A DNA stretch of 64,000 nucleotides from Rhodoferax aquaticus (GTDB taxonomy: Bacteria > Pseudomonadota > Gammaproteobacteria > Burkholderiales > Burkholderiaceae_C). Position 1 is the first letter of the stretch. Each line of letters begins with the position of its first letter. The DNA lies in the NCBI RefSeq assembly GCF_006974105.1, contig NZ_CP036282.1:2914001-2978000 (forward strand), read 5' to 3'. A program made the position numbers and the translations under genes. The notes under the pieces are model-generated. The model did not search any database. It saw nothing but the letters and a program-made list of their open reading frames with translations, and was not told where the DNA came from. Shown one piece after another: positions 26,356-34,654 of this stretch.

Positions 26356-27312
26356 ATGTTCACCTACATCCTGCGCCGCTTGTTGATCAGTATTCCCATC
26401 CTGTTCGGCATTACGGTGATCGTGTTTTTTATAGCATCCAAGATGCCCGGCGACGCTGTGCTGGCGATGATATCCAACGAAACCCCACAAGCCGAAGACC
26501 TCATCAAGTTGCGCCGCGGACAACTGGGGCTGGATGTGCCCGTCTATGAGCAATATGGTCGATGGGTTGGGCAGCTTCTGCAAGGCAAGCTGGGCTACTC
26601 TTTTCAGAGCGGAGAGTCTGTCATCGACATCATCTCAGCACGGCTTCCCGCGACCCTGCAGTTGATGGGTGTGGCCTTGTTCATTGCGATCGTTTTAGGC
26701 GTTACGCTTGGCGTGATTTCCGCCTTGAAACAGTATTCGTGGCTGGACTACTCACTCACCTTTGTCGGTTTTGCAGGCATATCGATTCCAGAGTTTTTCC
26801 TGGGAATGGTGCTGGTATACGGTTTTGCGCTGCAACTGCAGATCCTCCCAACCTCCGGCATGGTGACTGCAGGGACTGAATACTCGTTAATCGACAACCT
26901 GCGCCACCTGGTCCTGCCTGCCCTCGCCTTGGGGATAGCGCGCACAGCCACGTTCATGCGCTATACACGCGCCAGTGTGCTGGAAGTGATGAACAACGAC
27001 TACGTGCGCACTGCACGTGCCAAAGGACTCAATAGCTTCCGAGTCACCACACGGCACATCTTGCGCAACGCCTTGATCCCCGTCGTCACTGTGGTGGGGC
27101 TGTCTCTGCCCGTGCTCTTTGGTGGCTCCGTCATTATTGAAATGATCTTCCAATGGCCAGGAATTGGCCTCATGTTTATCAATGCGGTCACGGGCCGCGA
27201 TTCACCGGTGATCATGGGCTACGTGCTCATGTCGGCCTCCATCGTATTGGCCAGCAACCTCCTGACAGACATTGCCTATGGTTGGCTAGACCCCCGTATC
27301 CGTTACGACTAA
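26356..27312 (+). CDS. ABC transporter permease, DppB type
   Basis: 318 residues beginning MFTYILRRLLISIPILFGI; the TTG further upstream gives only a non-hydrophobic extension. Six membrane segments are seen (about 10-30, 100-122, 135-155, 175-195, 230-255 and 285-305). The coupling loop carries the EAA-type motif DYVRTARAKGLNSFRVTTRHILRNALIP. Inner-membrane half of the operon's importer, paired with the DppC-like permease that begins 6 bp downstream. Confidence 0.9.
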   Translation: MFTYILRRLLISIPILFGITVIVFFIASKMPGDAVLAMISNETPQAEDLIKLRRGQLGLDVPVYEQYGRWVGQLLQGKLGYSFQSGESVIDIISARLPATLQLMGVALFIAIVLGVTLGVISALKQYSWLDYSLTFVGFAGISIPEFFLGMVLVYGFALQLQILPTSGMVTAGTEYSLIDNLRHLVLPALALGIARTATFMRYTRASVLEVMNNDYVRTARAKGLNSFRVTTRHILRNALIPVVTVVGLSLPVLFGGSVIIEMIFQWPGIGLMFINAVTGRDSPVIMGYVLMSASIVLASNLLTDIAYGWLDPRIRYD

Positions 27313-27318
27313 AAACCC

Positions 27319-28218
27319 ATGACAACTACCACTCTACCCACTGTGGCGACGTCGTTGCCAACCGTTCAAGGCGAGAGCCTTATGCGCAAAGCACGCAAGC
27401 GCTTTATGCGCCACCGACTGGCTCTACTCGGTTTGGTGATTTTGACCTTGATGCTCGCGGCGGCAGTTTTCGCGCCATTGATTGAACGCTACCCACCCAA
27501 TGACCTCAACTTGGAAGCCATGGGCCAAGCGCCGAGTGCGGCGCATTGGCTTGGCACCGACACCACAGGCCGAGATGTCTGGTCACGGGTGATACACGCC
27601 AGCCAAGTTTCCATGTCGGTGGGCTTGGTTGCCGTGTCCCTCTCCACGCTGATCGGTGTTTTGATCGGCAGTGTTTCCGGGTATGCCAGCGGAAGAACCG
27701 ACTTGCTTCTCATGCGGATGACAGACATGGTGATGGCCTTTCCTTCCATGGTCATCATCATCACTGTGGCTGCCGCCCTGGGTCCGAGCATTTACAACAC
27801 CATGTTGGTGATTGGGATGCTGACTTGGCCGGGTGTAGCGCGTCTGGTACGTGGCCAGATGCTGTCCTTTAGAGAGCAGCAGTTTGTGCTGGCAGCGCGC
27901 TCTATCGGCGTGCCCCCCATTCAAATCATGTATCGGCACTTGCTGCCCAACGTCGTCGGTACGGTGACCGTCGCAGCAACGTTTGGCATGGCCAATGCCA
28001 TTTTGCAAGAGGCCGCCCTGTCATTTCTAGGACTTGGCGTGCAGGCCCCTACACCCAGCTGGGGAAACATGTTGCGTGACGCACAGACGCTATCCATCCT
28101 CGAAGGCATGCCATGGCTTTGGATCGTCCCCGGTCTGATGATTGCCCTGGCGGTGCTGAGCATCAACTTCATTGGTGACGGACTGCGCGATGCGTTGGAC
28201 CCGCGCTCCGTTCTTTAA
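27319..28218 (+). CDS. ABC transporter permease, DppC type
   Basis: 299 residues with the DppC arrangement: an N-terminal OppC_N segment (RKRFMRHRLALLGLVILTLM), about six membrane helices, the HWLGTDTTGRDVWSRVIHASQ motif and the EAA loop AARSIGVPPIQIMYRHLLPNVVG. Second permease of the probable sialic-acid importer; completes a five-component ABC set (two ATPases, receptor, two permeases). Confidence 0.9.
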   Translation: MTTTTLPTVATSLPTVQGESLMRKARKRFMRHRLALLGLVILTLMLAAAVFAPLIERYPPNDLNLEAMGQAPSAAHWLGTDTTGRDVWSRVIHASQVSMSVGLVAVSLSTLIGVLIGSVSGYASGRTDLLLMRMTDMVMAFPSMVIIITVAAALGPSIYNTMLVIGMLTWPGVARLVRGQMLSFREQQFVLAARSIGVPPIQIMYRHLLPNVVGTVTVAATFGMANAILQEAALSFLGLGVQAPTPSWGNMLRDAQTLSILEGMPWLWIVPGLMIALAVLSINFIGDGLRDALDPRSVL

Positions 28219-28255
28219 ACCACTACCTAACCACACACATTAACTGGAGAAACCT

Positions 28256-29170
28256 ATGTCTGAAAAATTTTGGATGACCGGCCTGGTGCCCGCCACCTTT
28301 ACCCCTATGCACCAAGACGGAAGTCTGAACTTGGCGCAAACCGCACCCATCGTCGAACGCTTGGTTAAGCACAAAATCCAATCTATTTTTGTTTGCGGCA
28401 CAACAGGAGAGGGCTCTTCTTTGTCCACTGCAGAACGTAAAGCTACGCTGGAAGCCTACGTCACGGCGTCCAAAGGTCGCATTGCTGCAGTGGCGCATGT
28501 GGGACACACCGCGCTGGCAGATGCTTGTGACTTGGCGGCTCACGCGCAAAGCATTGGCGCTGCAGCGGTGTCTGCTCTGCCTCCGTTCTACATGCGGCCA
28601 GCCAACGTTTCAGAGCTGGTCGACAACATGGCAGCAATCGCGGCGGCGGCACCCAAATTGCCCTTCTACTACTACCACATCCCCGGCCTATCCGGAGTGA
28701 CGCTAGACATGGTGGAGTTCCTGAAACAAGCAGGCACTCGCATTCCAAATCTAGCCGGCATCAAATACACGGCACCGACCCTGTATGAGTTTCAGTCGTG
28801 TGCAGCGTTGGAGGGCGGCCGCTACAACATGGTTTTTGGGGTGGATGAAATGCTGTTAAGTGGCATTGCCTCTGGCGCGGTCGGCGCGGTCGGCAGCACC
28901 TACAACCTAGCTCCGGCGCTATATCACCAAATTCAAGCTGCTTTTGCACAAGGGGATCATGCCCAAGCACAGCGACTCCAATTGCTATCTGCGCACATGG
29001 TTGAAGCGGTCAAAAAGTTCCGCCCTCTGCCAGCGTTGAAGTCCATGATGAAGTTGACGGGCATTGACTGTGGGCCTACGCGGCTGCCCTTGGTGGCGAT
29101 GCGCGATGCCGAGTTCAATGCGTTGTCGAAAAATCTAGACGCGCTGGGCTTTCCCCAATGGATGGCCTAA
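28256..29170 (+). CDS. nanA: N-acetylneuraminate lyase (DHDPS/NAL superfamily)
   Basis: 304-residue class I aldolase cleaving N-acetylneuraminate to ManNAc and pyruvate. CGTTGEGSSLS (about residues 44-54) is the carboxylate-binding loop, YYYHIPGLSGV (about 137-147) carries the catalytic Tyr, and GIKYTAP (about 166) the Schiff-base Lys. YYYHIP-GLSG is closer to the vertebrate/Bacteroidetes-type NAL than to the E. coli enzyme as I recall them. nanE and nanK downstream support NAL rather than dihydrodipicolinate synthase. SD AACTGGAG precedes ATG 28256. Confidence 0.9.
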   Translation: MSEKFWMTGLVPATFTPMHQDGSLNLAQTAPIVERLVKHKIQSIFVCGTTGEGSSLSTAERKATLEAYVTASKGRIAAVAHVGHTALADACDLAAHAQSIGAAAVSALPPFYMRPANVSELVDNMAAIAAAAPKLPFYYYHIPGLSGVTLDMVEFLKQAGTRIPNLAGIKYTAPTLYEFQSCAALEGGRYNMVFGVDEMLLSGIASGAVGAVGSTYNLAPALYHQIQAAFAQGDHAQAQRLQLLSAHMVEAVKKFRPLPALKSMMKLTGIDCGPTRLPLVAMRDAEFNALSKNLDALGFPQWMA

Positions 29171-29244
29171 CCCCCTCTACGATCAACTGCTCCATGCGCA
29201 TAGCAAATGAAACTCCTTTGCCCGTTGGGGAGGGAGCGTCACGC

Positions 29245-29577
29245 ATGCATAGGCCATGGGGTTGGTATGAGACGGTATCCGAGCGGACAACCAATAAAGT
29301 CAAACGGATTCTGGTGCACCCCGGGCAAAAGCTAAGCTTGCAAAAGCACCACCAACGTGCAGAGCACTGGGTCGTAGTGGACGGCCAAGCACGGGTCACC
29401 GTGGGGTCACACGCATGGGATCTTCGTGTTGGCCAGCATATTGACATCCCACTCGGCGAAGTTCACCGGCTGGAGAACGTGACTGATATGCCGCTCGAGA
29501 TCATCGAGGTTCAGCTGGGGCAGTACCTTGGTGAAGATGACATCGTCAGACTGCAAGACGACTACGGGCGAGCCTGA
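29245..29577 (+). CDS. Stand-alone phosphomannose-isomerase type II cupin in the nan operon
   Basis: 110 residues matching the C-terminal cupin of ManC/AlgA bifunctional enzymes: RPWGWYETVSE, KRILVHPGQKLSLQKHHQRAEHWVVV, DIPLGEVHRLENVTDMPLEI. The metal-binding His/Glu pattern HHxRxEHW is present. Start ATG 29245 has the best SD (GGGAGGGAG, 8 bp away); alternatives 29194 and 29158 (overlapping nanA) lack one. A role on ManNAc or sialic acid (isomerase or anomerase, a job done by the cupin-like NanQ/YhcH elsewhere) is inference. Confidence 0.75.
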   Translation: MHRPWGWYETVSERTTNKVKRILVHPGQKLSLQKHHQRAEHWVVVDGQARVTVGSHAWDLRVGQHIDIPLGEVHRLENVTDMPLEIIEVQLGQYLGEDDIVRLQDDYGRA

Positions 29578-29645
29578 CCCACCACACCTATGTCTGAACA
29601 AACGCGGGGGGCGGCGATCGTCCCTCTAGCCAAATCCAATGGATC

Positions 29646-30335
29646 ATGATGCTGAATTCGACCGTACTGAAACAAATTGAAAGCGGCCTTGTCGTGTCCT
29701 GTCAGTCCCTTCCTGGCAGTGCCATGGACCGCACCGACATCGTCGTGGCGATGGCCCAGGCAGCAGTTGCAGGTGGTGCTTGCGCTCTTCGCGTTGAGGG
29801 CGTGGACAATGTGCGCGCCGTTACCGCAGTGGTGACAGTCCCTGTCATTGGTATTGTTAAAAGGGACCTCACGGACTCCCCTGTGCGGATCACCCCTTGG
29901 ATTCAAGATGTGCTGGACCTAGGCGGCGCGGGTGCAGCAATCATCGCCTTCGACGCCACCTTGCGCACGAGGCCAGAGAGCTGCAGTCGGCTATTGGGGG
30001 CTTGCCGTACAGCTGGATGCATTGCAATGGCGGACTGCGCCACCGAGGCGGACGCTGTGTCGGCCTGGAGCTTGGGGTGCGACTTGATCGGAACAACCCT
30101 GTCGGGTTACACCGCAGAGACAGCAACCGACTCCGATAACCCAGACTTTGCGCTGATTGCACGTTTGGCAAAACTGGGCTGCCGCGTCGTCGCCGAGGGA
30201 CGCATTCGCACACCCCAGCAGGCTGCCTTGGCTATGCGCCAAGGCGCTTTCTGTGTGACCGTGGGATCAGCGATTACTCGGATTGAGCACATCACCGAAT
30301 GGTTTACCCATGCCATTTCAAAGGAGCACTTGTGA
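29646..30335 (+). CDS. nanE: N-acetylmannosamine-6-phosphate 2-epimerase
   Basis: 229-residue TIM barrel that converts ManNAc-6-P to GlcNAc-6-P. Conserved features: VVSCQSLPGS (Gln in the substrate loop), VPVIGIVKRDL with the catalytic Lys, VRITPWIQDV, ADCATEADAVSAWSLGCDLIGTTLSGYT (Asp/Glu catalytic region), VVAEGRIRTPQQA and VTVGSAITR (phosphate loop). It overlaps nanK by GTGA. Tandem ATGs at 29646 and 29649; the first is used. Confidence 0.92.
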   Translation: MMLNSTVLKQIESGLVVSCQSLPGSAMDRTDIVVAMAQAAVAGGACALRVEGVDNVRAVTAVVTVPVIGIVKRDLTDSPVRITPWIQDVLDLGGAGAAIIAFDATLRTRPESCSRLLGACRTAGCIAMADCATEADAVSAWSLGCDLIGTTLSGYTAETATDSDNPDFALIARLAKLGCRVVAEGRIRTPQQAALAMRQGAFCVTVGSAITRIEHITEWFTHAISKEHL

Positions 30336-31216
30336 TCCTAGCCATTGACATTGGCGGAACCAAAATTGCTGCCGCCCATGTAGTCAACGGAGCGTGTATA
30401 GACCGTCGACAGCTACCGATGCCAGACACGGAGGCCGAATTCCTGCAAACCATTGCACGCCTGGCAACCGGCCGACCGCTCCCTAGCGGCATTGCAGTGG
30501 CTGTGACTGGCTATGTGAACGGAGACAGGGTTCAGTCCTTCAATCACAAGACCATCTCGTTTTGGGATGGCTTCCCATTGATACCACGTCTGGCACAGCT
30601 ACTGGGAGCGCCGGTCGTAGCCATCAACGACGCGCAGGCCGCTGCGTGGGGAGAATACTGTCTACGCAAGGCATCGTGCCAAGATCTACTCTTCATGACC
30701 CTTTCTACCGGTGTGGGCGGGGGCTTGGTTTTAGGAGGGACCCTGCGTGAAGGCTCCCATGGCCTAGCCGGTCACATCGGGCATGTTGCAATCGATGTGC
30801 CTCCCATCGATGCCCCCAGCATGTGTGGGTGTGGACGCTTGGGCTGTTTGGAAGCCATTGCGTCGGGTACGGCCTTGGCACGACAAGCCAGTCATCGATT
30901 CGGTCGCAGCATGACCAGCAGCGAATTGCTAGACAGTGCCCGTGGCGGAGATGCCCTTGCGTTGGACATCGTGCAACGGGCCTCCCATGCAGTTGCCAGT
31001 GCAATTGCCAGCGCGCATGCGCAGTTGGACCTTCAAGTGCTTGTATTGGGTGGGAGTGTGGGGCTCGCCCCGAACATGCTCAACTGGATTGAGTCGGCAT
31101 TGCATCGATATCCAGCGGTGTACCACGTGCGTGTTGAGCGGGCCACGCTGGGCGCCGATGCTGGAATGCTAGGAGCTGCCGCATGGTTCCAAGATCAGCG
31201 AGGCGGCGACTATTGA
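30332..31216 (+). CDS. nanK: N-acetylmannosamine kinase (ROK family)
   Basis: 294 residues starting at GTG 30332, which overlaps the nanE stop in GTGA and has the SD AAGGAG 5 bp upstream; the upstream frame start lies inside nanE. ATP-binding AIDIGGTKIAAAHV, ROK signature region GHIGHVAIDVPP and the zinc motif CGCGRLGCLE, then LVLGGSVGLAPN. It phosphorylates ManNAc from NanA to the NanE substrate. Last gene of the operon; convergent with the lolD remnant. Confidence 0.92.
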   Translation: MILAIDIGGTKIAAAHVVNGACIDRRQLPMPDTEAEFLQTIARLATGRPLPSGIAVAVTGYVNGDRVQSFNHKTISFWDGFPLIPRLAQLLGAPVVAINDAQAAAWGEYCLRKASCQDLLFMTLSTGVGGGLVLGGTLREGSHGLAGHIGHVAIDVPPIDAPSMCGCGRLGCLEAIASGTALARQASHRFGRSMTSSELLDSARGGDALALDIVQRASHAVASAIASAHAQLDLQVLVLGGSVGLAPNMLNWIESALHRYPAVYHVRVERATLGADAGMLGAAAWFQDQRGGDY

Positions 31217-31260
31217 TCGCGCAGCCCCTGCCTACGCAATGTGGCGAACTCACAGCAAGC

Positions 31261-31614
31261 TCACCCCATCCGCCCCAACCGCCCCGACACCAGCGTCAGC
31301 TGGCGGGTGCAGCGCGCGGCTAAGGTGGTGTCGTGGGTGACTAGGACGAAGGCGGTGCCTTGGGCGCGGGCGAGTTCTAGCATGAGCTCGAACACGCCAT
31401 CGGCGGTGCTGCGGTCCAGGTTGCCGGTGGGCTCATCGGCCAGCACGCAGTCAGGGTTGGTGACCAAGGCGCGGGCGATGGCTACGCGTTGGCGTTCGCC
31501 ACCCGACAGCTCTGCGGGGCGGTGGTGCACGCGGTCTTTCAAACCCACCAACGCTAGCATGTGTGTGGAGACCTTGCGCGCGGCGCTTGCAGCTACTCCT
31601 TGAATATACAAAAG
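31261..31614 (-). pseudogene. Truncated lolD duplicate (3' remnant)
   Basis: Encodes only the last ~110 residues of a LolD ATPase: ABC signature [15 protein letters not shown], Walker [13 protein letters not shown], and the H-loop LVTHDTTL. The Walker A half is missing. Bases 31271-31560 match 33888-34177 inside intact lolD with seven substitutions and no gaps; upstream of that the residues [14 protein letters not shown] still line up, poorly, with [14 protein letters not shown]. It ends MG-stop rather than LT-stop. It is the far boundary of the AT-rich island. Confidence 0.85.
31271..31560. repeat. Direct repeat, left copy (lolD 3' segment)
   Basis: 290 bp in the same orientation as 33888-34177; seven mismatches counted by eye (about 97.6% identity), no indels. 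The two copies bracket the AT-rich island. Confidence 0.93.
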
Positions 31615-31752
31615 CCAACTCAGCCAAATTCACTATACAAATTGCAAATCTAGGTTAATCACATATTTTCTAAAATAATTTTTTTGCAAAGCTTCGTTGG
31701 ATCATTACGAGCCAGCGCGTCACAAAACTACTAGCAACAGAAACAATATGGA

Positions 31753-33486
31753 CTAATTCAAGTCGCGTGCAACACGTATACCCAAATAGTGCCGAGCAAA
31801 CCCAGGAGCAGCATGCGACCGCGATGAAGCCAGCATTTCTTTAGCGTCATACCCCCAGCTACCGCCGCGGCGCACGCGATAATCACTCTTGCAATCGATT
31901 AACCAGGCAGTACCATCCGTTGGTGCATCAGCATAGTCTGGATGATAACAATCCTCAACCCATTCCTCTACATTTCCATACATATCAAACAGACCGAAAT
32001 TATTTGGCCTTTTCTGAGAAACAGGATGAGACATACCACCACTGTTGGCACCGTACCAAGCAAATTCACCCAATCGATCTTCGTCATCACCATAGCTCCA
32101 CTTTCCCAAAGCATTAGCTCTCGCAGAGTATTCCCACTCAGCCTCTGTTGGCAAACGATATTTCTTCCCGGTCTTCGCGCTTAGTTTTTTAACGAATGTT
32201 TTTGCATCATTCCAACTAATATTTTCGACAGGCAAGTCAACACCCACAGTCTTAAAACGGCTAGGATTACTTCCCATAATATACTGCCATTGACTCTGAG
32301 TGACCTCTATTTTGCCAATCCCAAATGCACCAACGGTCACCGTATGAGCTGGAGCTGCATTTGAACCATCGTCAACTCCCATTACATATTTCCCGCCAGA
32401 CAAAAGAACTACTTCGGGACATTCGAAGCAGTCCTTAATGGTCTTGTTTGACCAACTATTCTTGGTTGACTCTTCCAAAAATACGAGATTTTCCTTCGGT
32501 TTTGAAGATGGCTGCACAATATATTTGCTTGGTGGCTCAGTACTACTTGCGGCGCTCTTATTAAGGGTTTGCAAGCGATCCAAATTAATGCGCTCCAGAG
32601 CTAACACTCTATTCTTCGCGATAGCAACAAATAAACCCGCTGGAAATTTTTCAATATAAGAATTAAAGTCAGAAATATTATTACTATCCTTGACATAACC
32701 CCATAGCGCATGATCATCTGCAGAACTAGAGCCATCGGGACCACATAACGCAAAACAAAAATCACCCTCTATGCTCCCCTCCATCCAAGGCTCTTGCTGA
32801 TTGGCAGATGCCTGCTTTACTCCGCCGACCACCTTCTTTAGAAGCTGTTCAATAGGCATGTTCACATTTGCCATTTCGCGCAATAAGACCCCGGTGTAGA
32901 GTCCATTCCTACCATCGCCGTCGGATGCAACGCTACCTGGTCGCGTTGCAAAAGATACTAAAGTTCCAGACGGCGCGGACTCTCTCGACAATCCACGAGA
33001 CGATGAACGGAAACCGCGTGCAAATGGATTATCTCGACACGCATCTAGGAACACCAAATTCAATCTTGTCTTTGCATCCGCCAAGGTATCCATTATTTGC
33101 TCAGTTGAGAGACTTTGATTTGGAACATCTTCCTCACCATTAATATCCGCATCAACTGCAGGAAAATAATTTTTGCCCTTTATTTGTAGTCCGTGTCCAG
33201 CATAAAAAACCAGCGCTACACCACCTGGCGTCAACTTTGAACCAAACTCTCGCAAAGTAGCGCCGATTTGCCTAATGGTTAAATCTTTGCGTTCAACAAC
33301 GTAAAAACCTAGGCTACCAAGCTTTTTTGCCATGTCATGAGAGTCATTTGCTGGGTTCTTCAGAGGCGCATTTTTATATGATGAATTTCCAATCACCAAA
33401 GCTACGCGCGCCTCGATCGGCTGAGCCCAGCAAAAGTGGCTTGCAAGGAAAAACGTATAAGCAATCAACTTGTAAAAAATATTCAT
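31753..33486 (-). CDS. Secreted caspase-like (C14) protein fused to an FGE/SUMF1-type domain
   Basis: 577 residues. A signal peptide (about 1-21, cleavage after CWA) is followed by a caspase p20-like fold (about 27-247): VALVIGNSSYKNAPLKNPAND, His98 in FYAGHG, Cys150 in FLDACRDNPF. Residues 257-300 form a short helical linker (WGYVKDSNNISDFNSYIEKFP). The C-terminal 355-575 is an FGE-sulfatase domain: KIEVTQSQW, RLPTEAEWEYSARA, GLFDMYGNVEEWVED, RRGGSWGYDAKEML. The Cys pair used by true FGE near the C-terminus is replaced (SSRSHAAPGFARHYLGIRVA), so it is probably a non-catalytic binding module. AT-rich and codon use unlike the neighbours. Confidence 0.88.
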   Translation of the reverse strand: MNIFYKLIAYTFFLASHFCWAQPIEARVALVIGNSSYKNAPLKNPANDSHDMAKKLGSLGFYVVERKDLTIRQIGATLREFGSKLTPGGVALVFYAGHGLQIKGKNYFPAVDADINGEEDVPNQSLSTEQIMDTLADAKTRLNLVFLDACRDNPFARGFRSSSRGLSRESAPSGTLVSFATRPGSVASDGDGRNGLYTGVLLREMANVNMPIEQLLKKVVGGVKQASANQQEPWMEGSIEGDFCFALCGPDGSSSADDHALWGYVKDSNNISDFNSYIEKFPAGLFVAIAKNRVLALERINLDRLQTLNKSAASSTEPPSKYIVQPSSKPKENLVFLEESTKNSWSNKTIKDCFECPEVVLLSGGKYVMGVDDGSNAAPAHTVTVGAFGIGKIEVTQSQWQYIMGSNPSRFKTVGVDLPVENISWNDAKTFVKKLSAKTGKKYRLPTEAEWEYSARANALGKWSYGDDEDRLGEFAWYGANSGGMSHPVSQKRPNNFGLFDMYGNVEEWVEDCYHPDYADAPTDGTAWLIDCKSDYRVRRGGSWGYDAKEMLASSRSHAAPGFARHYLGIRVARDLN

Positions 33487-33877
33487 AGCTTCACAACAAA
33501 TAATTTACAAAAGAATAACATTATCGATTTCCATAAATTTCCAACAAAGTAACAGAATCAAATACACCAAATAAAAATAGCCAAAACTTGCAAAACACAG
33601 AATTTTTATATTCCGAAAAAAAGATGCGCAGCACAAAAAACAAATATGCAAAATTTATATTTGCGCGAATAACTATTGAAAGCAATTTTTATTATTAAAA
33701 AATGGCTTCCGCTTAAAAATCTCAAATGGCTAAACAAGTTTCGCAACTAGAATCAAACGCCTAGTTAGATCAAGAAGCATGGCATCAATTGGGGGATTTT
33801 TATTAGTTCATCTGCAAAAACTCAAAACGAACGACAGACTAACGCGCACAGGGAAACCATGCACAACAGAATCCAAG
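33487..33877. other. AT-rich non-coding stretch of the island
   Basis: About 390 bp of strongly A+T-rich DNA with A and T runs and no convincing gene on either strand. It must hold the promoter of the caspase-SUMF1 gene; a weak candidate on the minus strand is TTGTTG, 16 bp, GATAAT ending about 50 bp before the start. The composition contrasts sharply with the flanking lolD gene. Confidence 0.7.
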
Positions 33878-34654
33878 TTAAGTAAGTCGCCCCAACCGCC
33901 CCGACACCAGGGTCAACTGGCGGGTGCAGCGGGCGGCTAAGGTGGTGTCGTGGGTGACTAGGACGAAGGCGGTGCCTTGGGCGCGGGCGAGTTCTAGCAT
34001 GAGCTCGAACACGCCATCGGCGGTGCTGCGGTCCAGGTTGCCGGTGGGCTCATCGGCCAGCACGCAGTCGGGGTTGGTGACCAAAGCGCGGGCGATGGCT
34101 ACGCGTTGGCGTTCGCCACCCGACAGCTCTGCGGGGCGGTGGTGCACCCGGTCTTTCAAGCCCACCAACGCTAGCATATTCATAGCTGCTTGCGCTGCAT
34201 CAGCGGGCGCTACACGCCGAATGGTCAATGGCATGGCCACATTGTCGAGCGCACTGAATTCAGGCAGCAGGTGGTGAAACTGGTACACAAAGCCCAGGTG
34301 CTTATTGCGCAGACGCCCCTGCTCTGCGGCGCTGCGGCCTGCCAAGGGCTGGCCCAGCAGCTCCACCGAGCCGCTGGTAGGTGCATCAAGCCCGCCCATC
34401 AAATGCAGCAGCGTGCTTTTGCCAGAGCCTGAGGCACCCACAATGGCCAGCGTTTCACCACGGTGCACTTGCAGATCTACGCCATGCAGCACGGTCAGGT
34501 CTAGGCGGCCTTCGGTAAAGCGCTTGGTGAGCCCTTGGGCGCGGAGCACCACTTCGGTCGATGGCACTGGCTGGGGGGTGCCCGCCATCTCGGCCACCAT
34601 GCGGTAGTGCGCAGCGCCAAAGGCTTCGGGGCGGGTTGGGGTCATCTCACTCAT
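33878..34654 (-). CDS. lolD: Lipoprotein-releasing ABC transporter ATPase LolD
   Basis: 258 residues from ATG 34654, overlapping the lolC/E stop by 8 bp; the longer frame reads into lolC/E. Walker [41 protein letters not shown] (LolD-type), signature [15 protein letters not shown], Walker [12 protein letters not shown]-loop THD. It drives extraction of outer-membrane lipoproteins from the inner membrane with LolC/E. Its last 290 bp are the right-hand copy of the direct repeat, and it ends at the AT-rich island. Confidence 0.92.
   Translation of the reverse strand: MSEMTPTRPEAFGAAHYRMVAEMAGTPQPVPSTEVVLRAQGLTKRFTEGRLDLTVLHGVDLQVHRGETLAIVGASGSGKSTLLHLMGGLDAPTSGSVELLGQPLAGRSAAEQGRLRNKHLGFVYQFHHLLPEFSALDNVAMPLTIRRVAPADAAQAAMNMLALVGLKDRVHHRPAELSGGERQRVAIARALVTNPDCVLADEPTGNLDRSTADGVFELMLELARAQGTAFVLVTHDTTLAARCTRQLTLVSGRLGRLT
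33888..34177. repeat. Direct repeat, right copy (within lolD)
   Basis: Partner of 31271-31560. The identity stops abruptly at ACGCTAGCAT; the adjacent lolD sequence CATAGCTGCTTGCGC resembles the dispersed R-type repeats, which may be coincidence. Confidence 0.93.

Noticed and set aside
31451..31633. Short frame with start ATG in the AT-rich side of the lolD remnant
   Set aside because: Out of frame with the LolD-homologous reading and made mostly of remnant sequence.
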